NCBI RefSeq assembly: GCF_022606465.1
Contig: NZ_JALBUF010000009.1
Span: 1-64,000, forward strand
DNA: 64,000 bases
Reading direction: 5' to 3'
DNA from: Sulfoacidibacillus ferrooxidans
GTDB taxonomy: Bacteria; Bacillota; Bacilli; Alicyclobacillales; SLC66
The position numbers and the translations under genes were made by a program. Shown here one piece after another: positions 19,171 to 26,628 of the stretch. Position 1 is the stretch's first letter, and every line of letters starts with the position of its first letter. Under the pieces are notes generated by a model that made no database searches, had not been told where the DNA came from, and saw only the letters and a list, made by a program, of their open reading frames with translations.

Positions 19171-19245
19171 ACTTATCACCTTCTTCATCCTACTTTAACA
19201 CATTAAATTTACTCGTCTCAAATGAAAAAAAACAACGTGTTTTTT

Positions 19246-19275
19246 GTATAAAGACCTTTTACATTGACCACAATA
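19246..19275 (+). promoter_or_regulatory. Forespore (sigma-F/sigma-G) type promoter for the CsfG-like RNA
   Basis: GTATA (246-250 of the 19,000s) is followed by an 18-base spacer and CACAATA (269-275). This resembles sigma-G consensus (GHATR, 17-18 bases, CATNNTA) with one deviation, and the -35 also suits sigma-F. Start of transcription would be about 19281, exactly at the first stem of the RNA. The match is by eye. Confidence 0.6.
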
Positions 19276-19280
19276 TGGGA

Positions 19281-19432
19281 TAGCGACGCCAAACGTCGCA
19301 TAGGCAACCAGAGAGAGTCAGTCAAATGCACTCTCTTCCGGTTTCTCCTCTCCCAGTAGCCGAATGCGGAGTATTACATAAAGGCCGCATCAGGCAACCC
19401 CTCTCGCGTACCCGGGCGAGAGGGGTTTTTTA
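19281..19432 (+). ncRNA. csfG: CsfG-like sporulation-specific non-coding RNA
   Basis: About 150 bases without an open frame, bounded by a forespore-type promoter and a strong terminator. Visible stems are 283-288 with 294-299 (GCGACG/CGTCGC), 312-318 with 330-336 (AGAGAGT/ACTCTCT), 364-369 with 385-390 (ATGCGG/CCGCAT) and the terminator 398-407 with 416-425 (all plus 19,000). Between the second and third stems lies a pyrimidine-rich single-stranded run (331-354) containing CTCC and TCTCCC, which could pair with Shine-Dalgarno sequences. In B. subtilis, CsfG is a forespore RNA encoded beside ylbH, and rsmD (ylbH) is the neighbour here. The assignment rests on synteny, promoter and architecture; I could not run a covariance search. 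Confidence 0.68.
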
Positions 19433-19436
19433 TTTT
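19398..19436 (+). terminator. Intrinsic terminator of the CsfG-like RNA
   Basis: CCCCTCTCGC pairs perfectly with GCGAGAGGGG around the loop that includes GTACCCG, followed by TTTTTTATTTT. This is a strong plus-strand terminator and fixes the orientation of the non-coding RNA. Confidence 0.92.
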
Positions 19437-19459
19437 CATAACCAAAGACATACGCCCTT

Positions 19460-19487
19460 ACAAAGTATCTTGTCCCTGCATTCTATA
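19460..19487 (+). promoter_or_regulatory. Possible sigma-K promoter of the miniprotein genes
   Basis: AC (460-461) is followed by 17 bases and CATTCTATA (479-487), close to the sigma-K pattern AC, N17, CATANNNTA with one mismatch. It ends about 24 bases before the ribosome site of the first miniprotein. Assigned by eye only. Confidence 0.45.
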
Positions 19488-19526
19488 CTCATGTGGTGAT
19501 CAGACAGAAAAGGAGGTCAGGTCAAC

Positions 19527-19643
19527 ATGGAAACATTCGGTGGATACACAAGATGGGCAGTTGTTTTTCTAATCATTTTTGTGCTTTTCTTCCTGCTCAT
19601 CCCAACCTATACTACCCAATGCACAACAGTTCCAGTGTACTAA
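19527..19643 (+). CDS. Small hydrophobic sporulation miniprotein (YjcZ-like), copy 1
   Basis: A 38-residue open frame starting METFGGYTRWAVVFLIIF, preceded by AGGAGG at 511-516. It has a Gly/Tyr/Thr head and one strongly hydrophobic helix (about residues 10-28) ending at a Pro, then a short polar tail with one Cys. It shares its first 20 residues almost completely with the next gene, so it is a tandem duplicate. The layout resembles YjcZ-type small sporulation proteins, but the match is by shape; no function is known. Confidence 0.72.
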   Translation: METFGGYTRWAVVFLIIFVLFFLLIPTYTTQCTTVPVY

Positions 19644-19692
19644 GTAACATGCTTTAAAAAAATTTCCAACCATACTAAGGAGGTTTTTTAAC

Positions 19693-19827
19693 ATGGGCAC
19701 ATTTGGCGGATATACAAGATGGGCAGTTGTATTCTTAATTATCTTCGTTCTATTCTTCTTACTTGTACCAGGTTACGCTGGTTACAACACAGGCGCAGCA
19801 GCTATGGCACCTGGCGCAGTCTACTAG
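19693..19827 (+). CDS. Small hydrophobic sporulation miniprotein (YjcZ-like), copy 2
   Basis: A 44-residue paralogue of the preceding gene starting MGTFGGYTRWAVVFLIIF, with its own AAGGAGG site 8 bases upstream. The hydrophobic helix is nearly identical, but the tail differs: Gly, Ala, Tyr and Pro rich (GYAGYNTG, AAAMAPGAVY). Conserved frame, conserved ribosome sites and mostly silent differences in the shared part argue that both are translated. Only 49 bases separate the two, so they probably share a transcript ending at the hairpin at 19845. Confidence 0.75.
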   Translation: MGTFGGYTRWAVVFLIIFVLFFLLVPGYAGYNTGAAAMAPGAVY

Positions 19828-19844
19828 ATTTTAAAGCTCTTCAA

Positions 19845-19886
19845 GACAGCAGGAGATGGACTTACGTTAGCCCATCTCCTGCTGTC
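19845..19886. terminator. Convergent terminator between miniprotein 2 and psd
   Basis: A perfect 15-bp stem, 845-859 (GACAGCAGGAGATGG) with 872-886, around a 12-base loop. It lies where the plus-strand miniprotein transcript meets minus-strand psd and overlaps the last codons of psd. Downstream bases are pyrimidine-rich (TTCCTATCTTC) on the plus strand without a clean T-run, so efficiency is uncertain. Confidence 0.6.
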
Positions 19887-20755
19887 TTCCTATCTTCTTC
19901 ATCTGCACATTGAGGTGAAATCCATGTACCAATAATTTGTAGTGCTTTTACGCGATCCCCCTTCTGAACAGAAATAATCGCAGCTTGCGGAGGAAACAAT
20001 AAAATCACTGTACTGCCAAACTCAAACCACGCACACTCATCACCTTGATGCATCATGCGGTCTCCATTCCAAACAACCACAGGATTCCCTATACTTCTCT
20101 GATACAACGACGCATTAACACCAAACTCCCGATCCAATTGCACACTGCCCACAATTGTTGACCCAACTTTCACCATTGCAATAGACTGTGCATTTTTGTG
20201 AAACCAAGTAATCATTCTTTCATTGCGTGTAAAAAGAGACGTAATATGTTTAACCCCTAAGCGATTCACAGGAAATAGTGTTCCGGGAATATGCACGATA
20301 CGTCGTGCGCTTGCATTCACAGGCACATGAATCCTATGATAATCAGCCGGACTTAAATAAATAGTGATATACGTTCCTAAATTAAATTGCATGGCGTTCT
20401 CAGCGAGCAAAGCTGATACAGAATAATAGACACCTTTTGCCTGTATGGCTCGATCTGATTCAATGTGTCCAACCTCAGCAATGTGTCCATCTGCTGGTGA
20501 CACAATAAATGATTCCACCGTCTCTTTGTCGCAACGATCTGTTGCTCGTTTCACGCGACGAGAAAAAAACTCCGTGAGCGAGCGATAGCTTTGGTATGGC
20601 TTTTCTGCTTCCTTATAATCAATGTGATACATCCAAATAAATGCTGGTATAAGTGGTCGGCTCAATGAACTGCGACATACCCGTCCCGCCAAAGCAGTGA
20701 GCAGCCTTTTAGGCAAAACTAATAACCCTAGTCGCCATGGGTCCCATCGGTTCAT
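19862..20755 (-). CDS. psd: Phosphatidylserine decarboxylase proenzyme
   Basis: Psd makes phosphatidylethanolamine from phosphatidylserine. The 297-residue proenzyme has the self-cleavage site as EFGSTVILLF near residue 248: cleavage between Gly and Ser yields the alpha subunit with an N-terminal pyruvoyl group. Other catalytic elements are SPADGHI (Asp near 89) and DYHRIHVPV (His near 145). FGST replaces the more common LGST, as in some subfamilies. It stands alone between a terminator at 20860 and the convergent miniproteins. No pssA is in this window. Confidence 0.95.
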   Translation of the reverse strand: MNRWDPWRLGLLVLPKRLLTALAGRVCRSSLSRPLIPAFIWMYHIDYKEAEKPYQSYRSLTEFFSRRVKRATDRCDKETVESFIVSPADGHIAEVGHIESDRAIQAKGVYYSVSALLAENAMQFNLGTYITIYLSPADYHRIHVPVNASARRIVHIPGTLFPVNRLGVKHITSLFTRNERMITWFHKNAQSIAMVKVGSTIVGSVQLDREFGVNASLYQRSIGNPVVVWNGDRMMHQGDECAWFEFGSTVILLFPPQAAIISVQKGDRVKALQIIGTWISPQCADEEDRKTAGDGLT

Positions 20756-20859
20756 TCTATAAAACGCTCCCCATCATCATCGCGTAACTTTACTATTGTA
20801 CCATATAGAGAATGTCCGATTCTTTTGATCTGTTCTTTCCTATGATCATCAACTTGGAT

Positions 20860-20899
20860 AAAAAGAAACCATGTCCTGCGATGGACATGGTTTCTTTTT
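20860..20899. terminator. Strong bidirectional terminator downstream of the SASP gene
   Basis: A perfect 17-bp stem, AAAAAGAAACCATGTCC (860-876) with its complement (883-899), around a 6-base loop. On the minus strand it ends in a T-run directly after the SASP gene (stop at 20924). The A-rich left arm makes it functional in both directions. Confidence 0.92.
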
Positions 20900-20923
20900 A
20901 TCTTAAAATGATTTATCGTACAA

Positions 20924-21139
20924 TCATTGCCGACCAGACAACTGCTGCTCCGCCATCGCGACAAGTTTACGCGTCATATGTCCACCAATTGTACCAGTGT
21001 CCCGCGTAGTCATCATGCCCCAATAACCGTCTGACGGAGGCGTAATTCCGAGTTCTTGAGCTACTTCATACTTGAATTGATCCATTGCCTTGCTAATACC
21101 TTTTACCAGATGAGTGTTCGAATGTTGACCTGTAGCCAC
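20924..21139 (-). CDS. Small acid-soluble spore protein, alpha/beta type
   Basis: SASPs coat and protect spore DNA and are degraded by the GPR protease at germination. The 71-residue product has the conserved KYEVAQELGI segment, which matches the GPR cleavage region, and the DNA-binding signature YWGMMTTRDTGTIGGHMTRKLVAMAEQQL. I start at GTG 21139 (ATGQHSN follows) because GGGGG lies 8 bases upstream; the GTG three codons earlier overlaps the ribosome site. It is probably forespore-expressed, but I did not identify a sigma-G promoter. It has its own terminator. Confidence 0.95.
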   Translation of the reverse strand: MATGQHSNTHLVKGISKAMDQFKYEVAQELGITPPSDGYWGMMTTRDTGTIGGHMTRKLVAMAEQQLSGRQ

Positions 21140-21213
21140 ACTTATCACCCCCTATTGAAAAGTAGTTTGCCCAATCCCTTTTCAATCATGCAACGGTGTG
21201 GCCATTAACCGGA

Positions 21214-23256
21214 TTACGAATCTACATATAAATCTTTCGTGTTACCCACATATGCATACTTACGTAAAGAGCGATAGTTAGGCAGCAACCAAAACTCCTC
21301 ATCATGCACTAATTCAGATGCAACTTGACGCGCCACCTCCATAATCTTCATATCCCTCACAATGTCACCTAGTCGAAAAACAGACATCCCACTTTGGCGA
21401 TCGCCTAAAAGTTCACCAGGGCCTCGCAACGTGAGGTCTTGTTGAGCCAATATAAACCCATCTTGCGTGTGTAGCATGGCTTGTAATCGTTCTTGTGCAG
21501 CATCACTACCTTTGTTAGCTAAAAGAATGCATTGACCAGGATATGCGCCTCGTCCTACACGTCCACGCAGTTGGTGTAATGTGGCAAGGCCAAATCGATC
21601 GGCATCATAAATGACCATCATCGTCGCATTTGGAACACTAACCCCGACTTCAATCATCGTCGTTGCAACAAGAGCTGCGATATCCCCGTGCACAAACTTC
21701 TGCATAACTAAGGTACGCTCTCGTTCGGGCATTCCACCATGAATTAAACCCACCGTGTAACCGGCCAATTCCTCGCCTAGAATGTCATATAATTCTTTTG
21801 CGCTCGTCATATCTGACTCCTCCGTTGGATCAATGCGAGGAGTCACCATGAAAGCCTGCCGTCCTTTAGCAAGCTCAGTGCGCACAAGTGTAATCACGGC
21901 CGCATCCTGTGCCCGTGAGTATAGTTTTGTTTCAACAGGTTGACGTCCAGGCGGCAACTCCCGAATAGACGTTACAGCAATATCGCCAAATAGTGTGAGG
22001 GCAAGTGTTCTAGGGATAGGTGTTGCGGTCATCTGCAATACATCGGGATATATGCCTTGCGCGCGCAGTAGTTTCCGTGTAGTCACTCCAAAACGATGTT
22101 GTTCATCTGTAACGATAAGTCTCAGGTTTTTAAAATGCACCTGCTCTTGTGCCAATACGTGTGTGCCAATGACAAGATCCAGTTTTCCCGCTTCTAAATC
22201 AGCAAGAATGCTTTGCCTTAGCGAAACATCTTGTCCCCCTATGAGCAACGCTACGCGCAAGCCAAGTGGCACTAACCATGACGTGGCAACTTCAAATTGT
22301 TGCATAGCTAGAATCGTTGTTGGAACCATGTAGGCGCTCTGCCATCCAAGCCCTGCAACAGCGGCAATTGCGGCAAAGGCAACAGCAGTTTTACCCGAAC
22401 CTACGTCTCCTTGCAGTAAGCGATGCATAGGACTTGAACTGGCTATCTCAGGGATCATCGTTTGAATCGCGTGTTGTTGTCCTTTAGTTAAGGCAAAAGG
22501 CAACTGTTCAATAAAAGAATAGGCTTTTTCTTTCAAATCTTGTTCATCCAATGTTACTTGCTGTGTCTGACTTCGCATACGTCTAAAACCGAGCACCTGC
22601 AACTGAAAATGTAAAAATTCACCGAACACTAGCCGTCGATGAGCTTGCCGAATATCTTCTTCTGATTTGGGTTCATGTGCACAAATCATAGCCTCTCTAA
22701 GTGAACGAAGTTTAAACCGCTCTCGTATATTCATAGGCAAACTATCCTCAACATGATCCGCATACACTCTCATCGCATCCTGAATCATCCCACGAAAAGC
22801 CGAATGAGTCAGATCCTTTGTCAATTTATATATAGGAATAAACTCTGGAATTCGATTTCCTGGCTTGATCACTTCGTATCGATTGACCATGAAACTTTGT
22901 GTAGATTCATGAAACTTTCCGTATAATCGCAGCTTTCTACCTACAATAAGCTGGTGACGAAGATATAGTTGATTAAAAAAAAGCGCTTTTACGTTACTAT
23001 TGCCTATCTTCATGGGAACAGACATCGTTGAGCGCTTACCTTGAAGTTTCACAGAAGCACTTCCAGATACGACTGCCTCTACGACCGCCTGTACCCCGTC
23101 TTGTAGTGGATCAGACTCCCTATGTACACGTTCATAACGTGCTGGGAAGTAAAATAAAACATCACCCACACTTGTGATCTGCAGGCGAGCTAACCGTTTT
23201 GCTCGTGCTGGCCCAATTCCCGGAATGTTCGTTACGTCAACTGTAAATAGATCCAA
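21214..23256 (-). CDS. recG: ATP-dependent DNA helicase RecG
   Basis: RecG remodels stalled forks and Holliday junctions. The product (680 residues from TTG at 23256) has the N-terminal wedge/OB domain, Walker A GDVGSGKTAVAF near residue 290, the DEQH box VTDEQHRFG near 390, and helicase C motifs including HGGMPERE and QLRGRVGRG. The frame is open to 23304, but a GGGAGG site points to TTG 23256, and the length then equals B. subtilis RecG. It overlaps no gene after this correction and follows fakA as in many Firmicutes. Confidence 0.97.
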   Translation of the reverse strand: MDLFTVDVTNIPGIGPARAKRLARLQITSVGDVLFYFPARYERVHRESDPLQDGVQAVVEAVVSGSASVKLQGKRSTMSVPMKIGNSNVKALFFNQLYLRHQLIVGRKLRLYGKFHESTQSFMVNRYEVIKPGNRIPEFIPIYKLTKDLTHSAFRGMIQDAMRVYADHVEDSLPMNIRERFKLRSLREAMICAHEPKSEEDIRQAHRRLVFGEFLHFQLQVLGFRRMRSQTQQVTLDEQDLKEKAYSFIEQLPFALTKGQQHAIQTMIPEIASSSPMHRLLQGDVGSGKTAVAFAAIAAVAGLGWQSAYMVPTTILAMQQFEVATSWLVPLGLRVALLIGGQDVSLRQSILADLEAGKLDLVIGTHVLAQEQVHFKNLRLIVTDEQHRFGVTTRKLLRAQGIYPDVLQMTATPIPRTLALTLFGDIAVTSIRELPPGRQPVETKLYSRAQDAAVITLVRTELAKGRQAFMVTPRIDPTEESDMTSAKELYDILGEELAGYTVGLIHGGMPERERTLVMQKFVHGDIAALVATTMIEVGVSVPNATMMVIYDADRFGLATLHQLRGRVGRGAYPGQCILLANKGSDAAQERLQAMLHTQDGFILAQQDLTLRGPGELLGDRQSGMSVFRLGDIVRDMKIMEVARQVASELVHDEEFWLLPNYRSLRKYAYVGNTKDLYVDS

Positions 23257-23290
23257 AAACTCTACCCTCCCCCAAATGTCGCAAGGGATC

Positions 23291-24961
23291 TCACTCTGCA
23301 GCAATTAGATAACTATACAGGGGTTGCCCGCCATATTGAAGCTCAAATTCCACTTCTGGATATCGTTTTGAAAGTGACTCAAAAGCCTCTTCTACTTCTG
23401 ATACTAACCCTGACTCCTGATAAAATACGGTGCAGATTTCGGCTTTACGCCCACAGAAATATTCAAGCATGGATACCAGAACATCAGCGCGAACTGAATG
23501 TACAAATGTGATTTCACCTTCGGATATGCCAATGTAATCGCCTTCTACAATAGCATGATCTCCTACCATAGTGTCACGAACAGCCGTTGTGATCGAGCCT
23601 GACATAATATGCGAAATAGCCTCTTTCATCGCCTTTTCGTTTTCTGACACGGTATGGTTCTCCTGGTATACAAGAGCAGCTGCTAAACCTTGTCCAATGG
23701 AATGCGTCTCTACAACATGAATGCGACCATTGCTAACAGCCGCAGCCTGTTGCGCCGCCATAATAATATTGCGGTTATTAGGCAACAAGATAACGTAATC
23801 CGCAGCGACGTTATTGGCCGCAGCTAAGAGGTCTTCAGTTGACGGGTTCATCGTTTGCCCACCGTGTACCACTACATCTGTAGAAAGGCCACGAAAGATC
23901 TCCGAAAAACCTTCTCCAGCTGCAACTGCAACTAAACCACAAACCTTTTTTAAGGTTTTTGTTTCCACTTTAGGCTTTTCCATTAATGCTTGATTTTGCT
24001 CTGTCATATTGTCTATTTTAATGCGTATCAGGGCACCAAAATGTTGCGCAGATTCTAGCGCAGCACCTGGATGCAGAGTATGCACGTGCACTTTAATCAA
24101 ATCATCTGCTTGCACAACTAATAGTGAATCACCATGTGTTTCCATGACATCACTCACTTGTCGTTCAGCAACCTCAGATATTTTGTCTGAATCAAGACGA
24201 ATAATAAACTCAGTACAATACCCGTATTCTCCTTCACCGTGAACTTCAGACGAAGCAAATGCAAGGGATGCAGTAGATGTAGCAGTACTGTGTGTATCAT
24301 CCTTGTTTGAAGAACGCTCTACAAGTGGCGTCAATGACCCACTTAGTACAGATAAAAATCCTCGGTATATATACACAAGCCCTTGTCCACCAGAATCAAC
24401 CACACCTGCTTGGCGCAAGATAGGCAACATATCCGGTGTTTTATCTAATACCTGCTCTGCTCGCTTAAGCGTTGCTAACATAACCGCTTCGATCGTGACA
24501 TCTTGTTTTTTCACAGCACTTTCAGCTGCAAGCGCAGCCTCCCTAGCAACTGTTAAAATCGTTCCCTCTACTGGACGTGATACCGCTTTATAGGCGATTC
24601 GTACACCATTTTGTAAAGCCGCAGCGAATAATGGTGCATCAACCTCTGTAGCTTTCCCAAAGGCGAGCTGGAAGCCGCGAAATAATTGCGATAAAATAAC
24701 GCCTGAATTACCCCGTGCCCCCATCAAAAGACCTGCTGAAAAAGCAGATACTACTTGCTCTAGTGCTGTCCCCTCGGGTAAACTCAGCACTTGATCAATC
24801 CCAGATGTATAGGACAAGTACATATTGGTGCCAGTGTCACCATCTGGTACCGGAAAAACATTGAGCGCATTCACATCTTCTTTATGTTTGCCTAATTCCT
24901 GCTGTCCGCTCTGTAACATAGCAAGAAACCCTGCCGCATCGAGCCTTCCCTGTTGCTGCAC
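23291..24961 (-). CDS. fakA: Fatty acid kinase catalytic subunit FakA (DAK1/DegV-linked, YloV)
   Basis: FakA phosphorylates exogenous fatty acids bound to FakB so they can enter phospholipid synthesis. The 556-residue protein has the DhaL-type nucleotide-binding domain (NVFPVPDGDTGTNMYLS near 31-47, then MGARGNSGVILSQLFRG) and a C-terminal domain of the YloV type. Start is GTG at 24961 with GGGGGG upstream. It follows asp23 by 14 bases, its conserved partner gene. No fakB (DegV-like) gene is in the window. Confidence 0.95.
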   Translation of the reverse strand: MQQQGRLDAAGFLAMLQSGQQELGKHKEDVNALNVFPVPDGDTGTNMYLSYTSGIDQVLSLPEGTALEQVVSAFSAGLLMGARGNSGVILSQLFRGFQLAFGKATEVDAPLFAAALQNGVRIAYKAVSRPVEGTILTVAREAALAAESAVKKQDVTIEAVMLATLKRAEQVLDKTPDMLPILRQAGVVDSGGQGLVYIYRGFLSVLSGSLTPLVERSSNKDDTHSTATSTASLAFASSEVHGEGEYGYCTEFIIRLDSDKISEVAERQVSDVMETHGDSLLVVQADDLIKVHVHTLHPGAALESAQHFGALIRIKIDNMTEQNQALMEKPKVETKTLKKVCGLVAVAAGEGFSEIFRGLSTDVVVHGGQTMNPSTEDLLAAANNVAADYVILLPNNRNIIMAAQQAAAVSNGRIHVVETHSIGQGLAAALVYQENHTVSENEKAMKEAISHIMSGSITTAVRDTMVGDHAIVEGDYIGISEGEITFVHSVRADVLVSMLEYFCGRKAEICTVFYQESGLVSEVEEAFESLSKRYPEVEFELQYGGQPLYSYLIAAE

Positions 24962-24975
24962 TCGTTCGTGCCCCC

Positions 24976-25341
24976 CTACCGTTCTCCTGGCACTTTTACA
25001 CCCTGAACGTGAATGTTAATCTTATCTGCCTGGATTCCAAATGTATCTTGCAATGTATATCTTATCTTTTCACGAAGATTTTCTGCGACTTCTGGGATAC
25101 GCGTGCCGTAACTCACTACAATGGATAACTCAACTTCTAAGCGATCGGGAAGTGATGTAATATCTACGCCACGTGCCGGATTCTCACGCCCTAAAAATCC
25201 AGAAAGACTATCCCGCATCACTTTACGCGGTGCCATGTCAGCTAATCCATAGCAATCAAGTGCAGCAATTCCTGTTGCCGTTGCAATCACTTCATCAGCA
25301 ATCACGATTTTACCCATCTCATTCACAGTCACTGTCGGCAT
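24976..25341 (-). CDS. yloU: Asp23/Gls24 family envelope stress protein (YloU)
   Basis: The 121-residue protein belongs to the Asp23/Gls24 family, membrane-peripheral proteins tied to envelope homeostasis. Typical segments are GKIVIADEVIATATGIAALDCYGL and VELSIVVSYGTRIPEVAENLREKI. ATG at 25341 is used, with GAGGTGGG upstream; the frame opens five codons earlier. It is first of a probable yloU-fakA-recG operon and divergent from rpmB, the standard Firmicutes arrangement. Confidence 0.94.
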   Translation of the reverse strand: MPTVTVNEMGKIVIADEVIATATGIAALDCYGLADMAPRKVMRDSLSGFLGRENPARGVDITSLPDRLEVELSIVVSYGTRIPEVAENLREKIRYTLQDTFGIQADKINIHVQGVKVPGER

Positions 25342-25409
25342 AAAATCCCACCTCACAATACATTGAGTTTTTATAAGTGTACTACACCACTCCAGGGAAG
25401 AAAAGGCGG

Positions 25410-25438
25410 TTGCGTCCCATTATTCCTTATGCTATGAT
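25410..25438 (+). promoter_or_regulatory. rpmB promoter, sigma-A type
   Basis: TTGCGT (410-415), a 17-base spacer, then TATGAT (433-438). It lies 36 bases upstream of the rpmB start codon with AAAGGGGGTG between. Confidence 0.8.
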
Positions 25439-25474
25439 GTGCAGGTTGAATATCTATAAAAGGGGGTGCACAGC

Positions 25475-25666
25475 ATGGCAAAACGTTGTGATATCTGTGG
25501 TAAAGGACCTCAAGTGGGTAACGCAGTCAGTCACTCCCACGTCCTTACAAAACGGCGCTGGCTCCCGAATTTACAATCTGTTAGAGCCAACGTTAACGGA
25601 ACGGTCAAGCGCGTACGCGTTTGCACACGTTGCTTAAAGAGTGGAAGAGTTGCTCGTGCGGTCTAG
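25475..25666 (+). CDS. rpmB: 50S ribosomal protein bL28
   Basis: The 63-residue product starts [21 protein letters not shown] and ends with [16 protein letters not shown]. The CDIC and CTRC pairs mark the zinc-binding form. ATG at 25475 has AAAGGGGGTG 7 bases upstream; the frame opens three codons earlier without support. It is a plus-strand monocistronic gene between its own promoter and a bidirectional terminator. Confidence 0.97.
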   Translation: MAKRCDICGKGPQVGNAVSHSHVLTKRRWLPNLQSVRANVNGTVKRVRVCTRCLKSGRVARAV

Positions 25667-25689
25667 CATCGATATAGGTGTATAGCCCG

Positions 25690-25717
25690 AAAAAAGCACC
25701 GCTTAGGGTGCTTTTTT
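25690..25717. terminator. Bidirectional terminator between rpmB and spoVM
   Basis: AAAAAAGCACC (690-700) pairs with GGTGCTTTTTT (707-717) with a short GCTTAG loop. It ends in a T-run on both strands, so it can serve both convergent genes. Confidence 0.92.
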
Positions 25718-25749
25718 GCGTAAAGAGCGTGGGAAAAATGATAAATGAT

Positions 25750-25830
25750 TCAATTGCGCCCTCGCGCCCCGAGCAGTGCCTTGACAATGCCTCCAAGAAA
25801 CCTTGGCAATTTAATCGTATAAAACCGCAT
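25750..25830 (-). CDS. spoVM: Spore morphogenesis peptide SpoVM
   Basis: This 26-residue peptide reads MRFYTIKLPRFLGGIVKALL followed by GARGRN. It matches SpoVM, the amphipathic helix that marks the convex forespore membrane, recruits the SpoIVA coat ATPase and is required for coat and cortex formation. The conserved Pro in KLPRFLGG, which determines its shallow membrane insertion, is present. AGGAGGGG lies 7 bases before the ATG. Its position between rpmB and the rpe/rsgA cluster matches B. subtilis. It is too short for routine gene callers. Confidence 0.95.
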   Translation of the reverse strand: MRFYTIKLPRFLGGIVKALLGARGRN

Positions 25831-25974
25831 CCATACACCCCTCCTACATCCTGTCTGCGATCACGATCACGTACACAACAGACGCATCAACAAGGCGAGC
25901 AACCAACACCCACAACCTAGTTTTCATGTCCAGATCCATCACTTCAATATATGAATGCTACTGCAGATATGTGC

Positions 25975-26628
25975 CTACTTTATCCTTAAACTTCGAATTC
26001 CTTCGTTCAATGTAGGCGCAGAAAAAATAGATGAACCCGCAACAAGAATCCCCGCCCCAGCTGTTACAAGATTGGGTGCATTCGATGCAGTAACCCCGCC
26101 ATCTACCTCAATGCGTACGCTACGATACCCAGAATCATTTAATAATTTGCGAATGTTGGCTACCTTACGCACACTAGAGGAGATAAAACTTTGACCACCA
26201 AAGCCAGGATTCACACTCATTACCAATACTAAGTCAATCTCTTCGTAAATATACTTCAGCGTTTCTTCAGAAGTAGCAGGGTTAAGCGCAACACCGGCTT
26301 CTGCTCCAGAATCGCGAATCATCGTAATCGTCCTATGTAAGTGAGTACACGCTTCCATATGAACGGTGATCATATCTGCACCTGCCTTGCGATAATCAGA
26401 AATGTATCGCGAAGGTTCTTCTATCATTAAATGTACGTCAAGAGGCAGATTTGTGTGCTCGCGAATAGCAGCTATCACTGGCGGGCCTATCGTTAAATTA
26501 GGTACGAATCTCCCATCCATCACGTCTACGTGGATAATATCTGCCCCAGCCGTAGTCAATTCTTCCACTGCACGTCCAAGCGCTGCAAAATTAGCAGATA
26601 ATATAGATGGTGCCACTTGTACAAACAT
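25975..26628 (-). CDS. rpe: Ribulose-phosphate 3-epimerase
   Basis: Rpe interconverts ribulose 5-phosphate and xylulose 5-phosphate in the pentose phosphate pathway. The 217-residue TIM barrel begins VQVAPSILSANFAALG and has HVDVMDGRFVPNLTIGP, LVMSVNPGFGGQSF and IEVDGGVTASNAP, covering metal-binding His/Asp and phosphate-binding loops. It overlaps the rsgA stop by one base, so the two are coupled. thiN, which follows rpe in B. subtilis, is absent. Confidence 0.98.
   Translation of the reverse strand: MFVQVAPSILSANFAALGRAVEELTTAGADIIHVDVMDGRFVPNLTIGPPVIAAIREHTNLPLDVHLMIEEPSRYISDYRKAGADMITVHMEACTHLHRTITMIRDSGAEAGVALNPATSEETLKYIYEEIDLVLVMSVNPGFGGQSFISSSVRKVANIRKLLNDSGYRSVRIEVDGGVTASNAPNLVTAGAGILVAGSSIFSAPTLNEGIRSLRIK

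Noticed and set aside
19281-19432. A metabolite riboswitch instead of CsfG
   Set aside because: The element is followed by its own strong terminator and about 95 bases before the next gene, shows no match to the conserved cores of riboswitch classes I know, and has a forespore-type promoter.
25605-25838. 77-codon minus-strand frame overlapping spoVM and rpmB
   Set aside because: It reads spoVM in the wrong frame and crosses the bidirectional terminator into rpmB; the 26-residue SpoVM frame explains the conservation.
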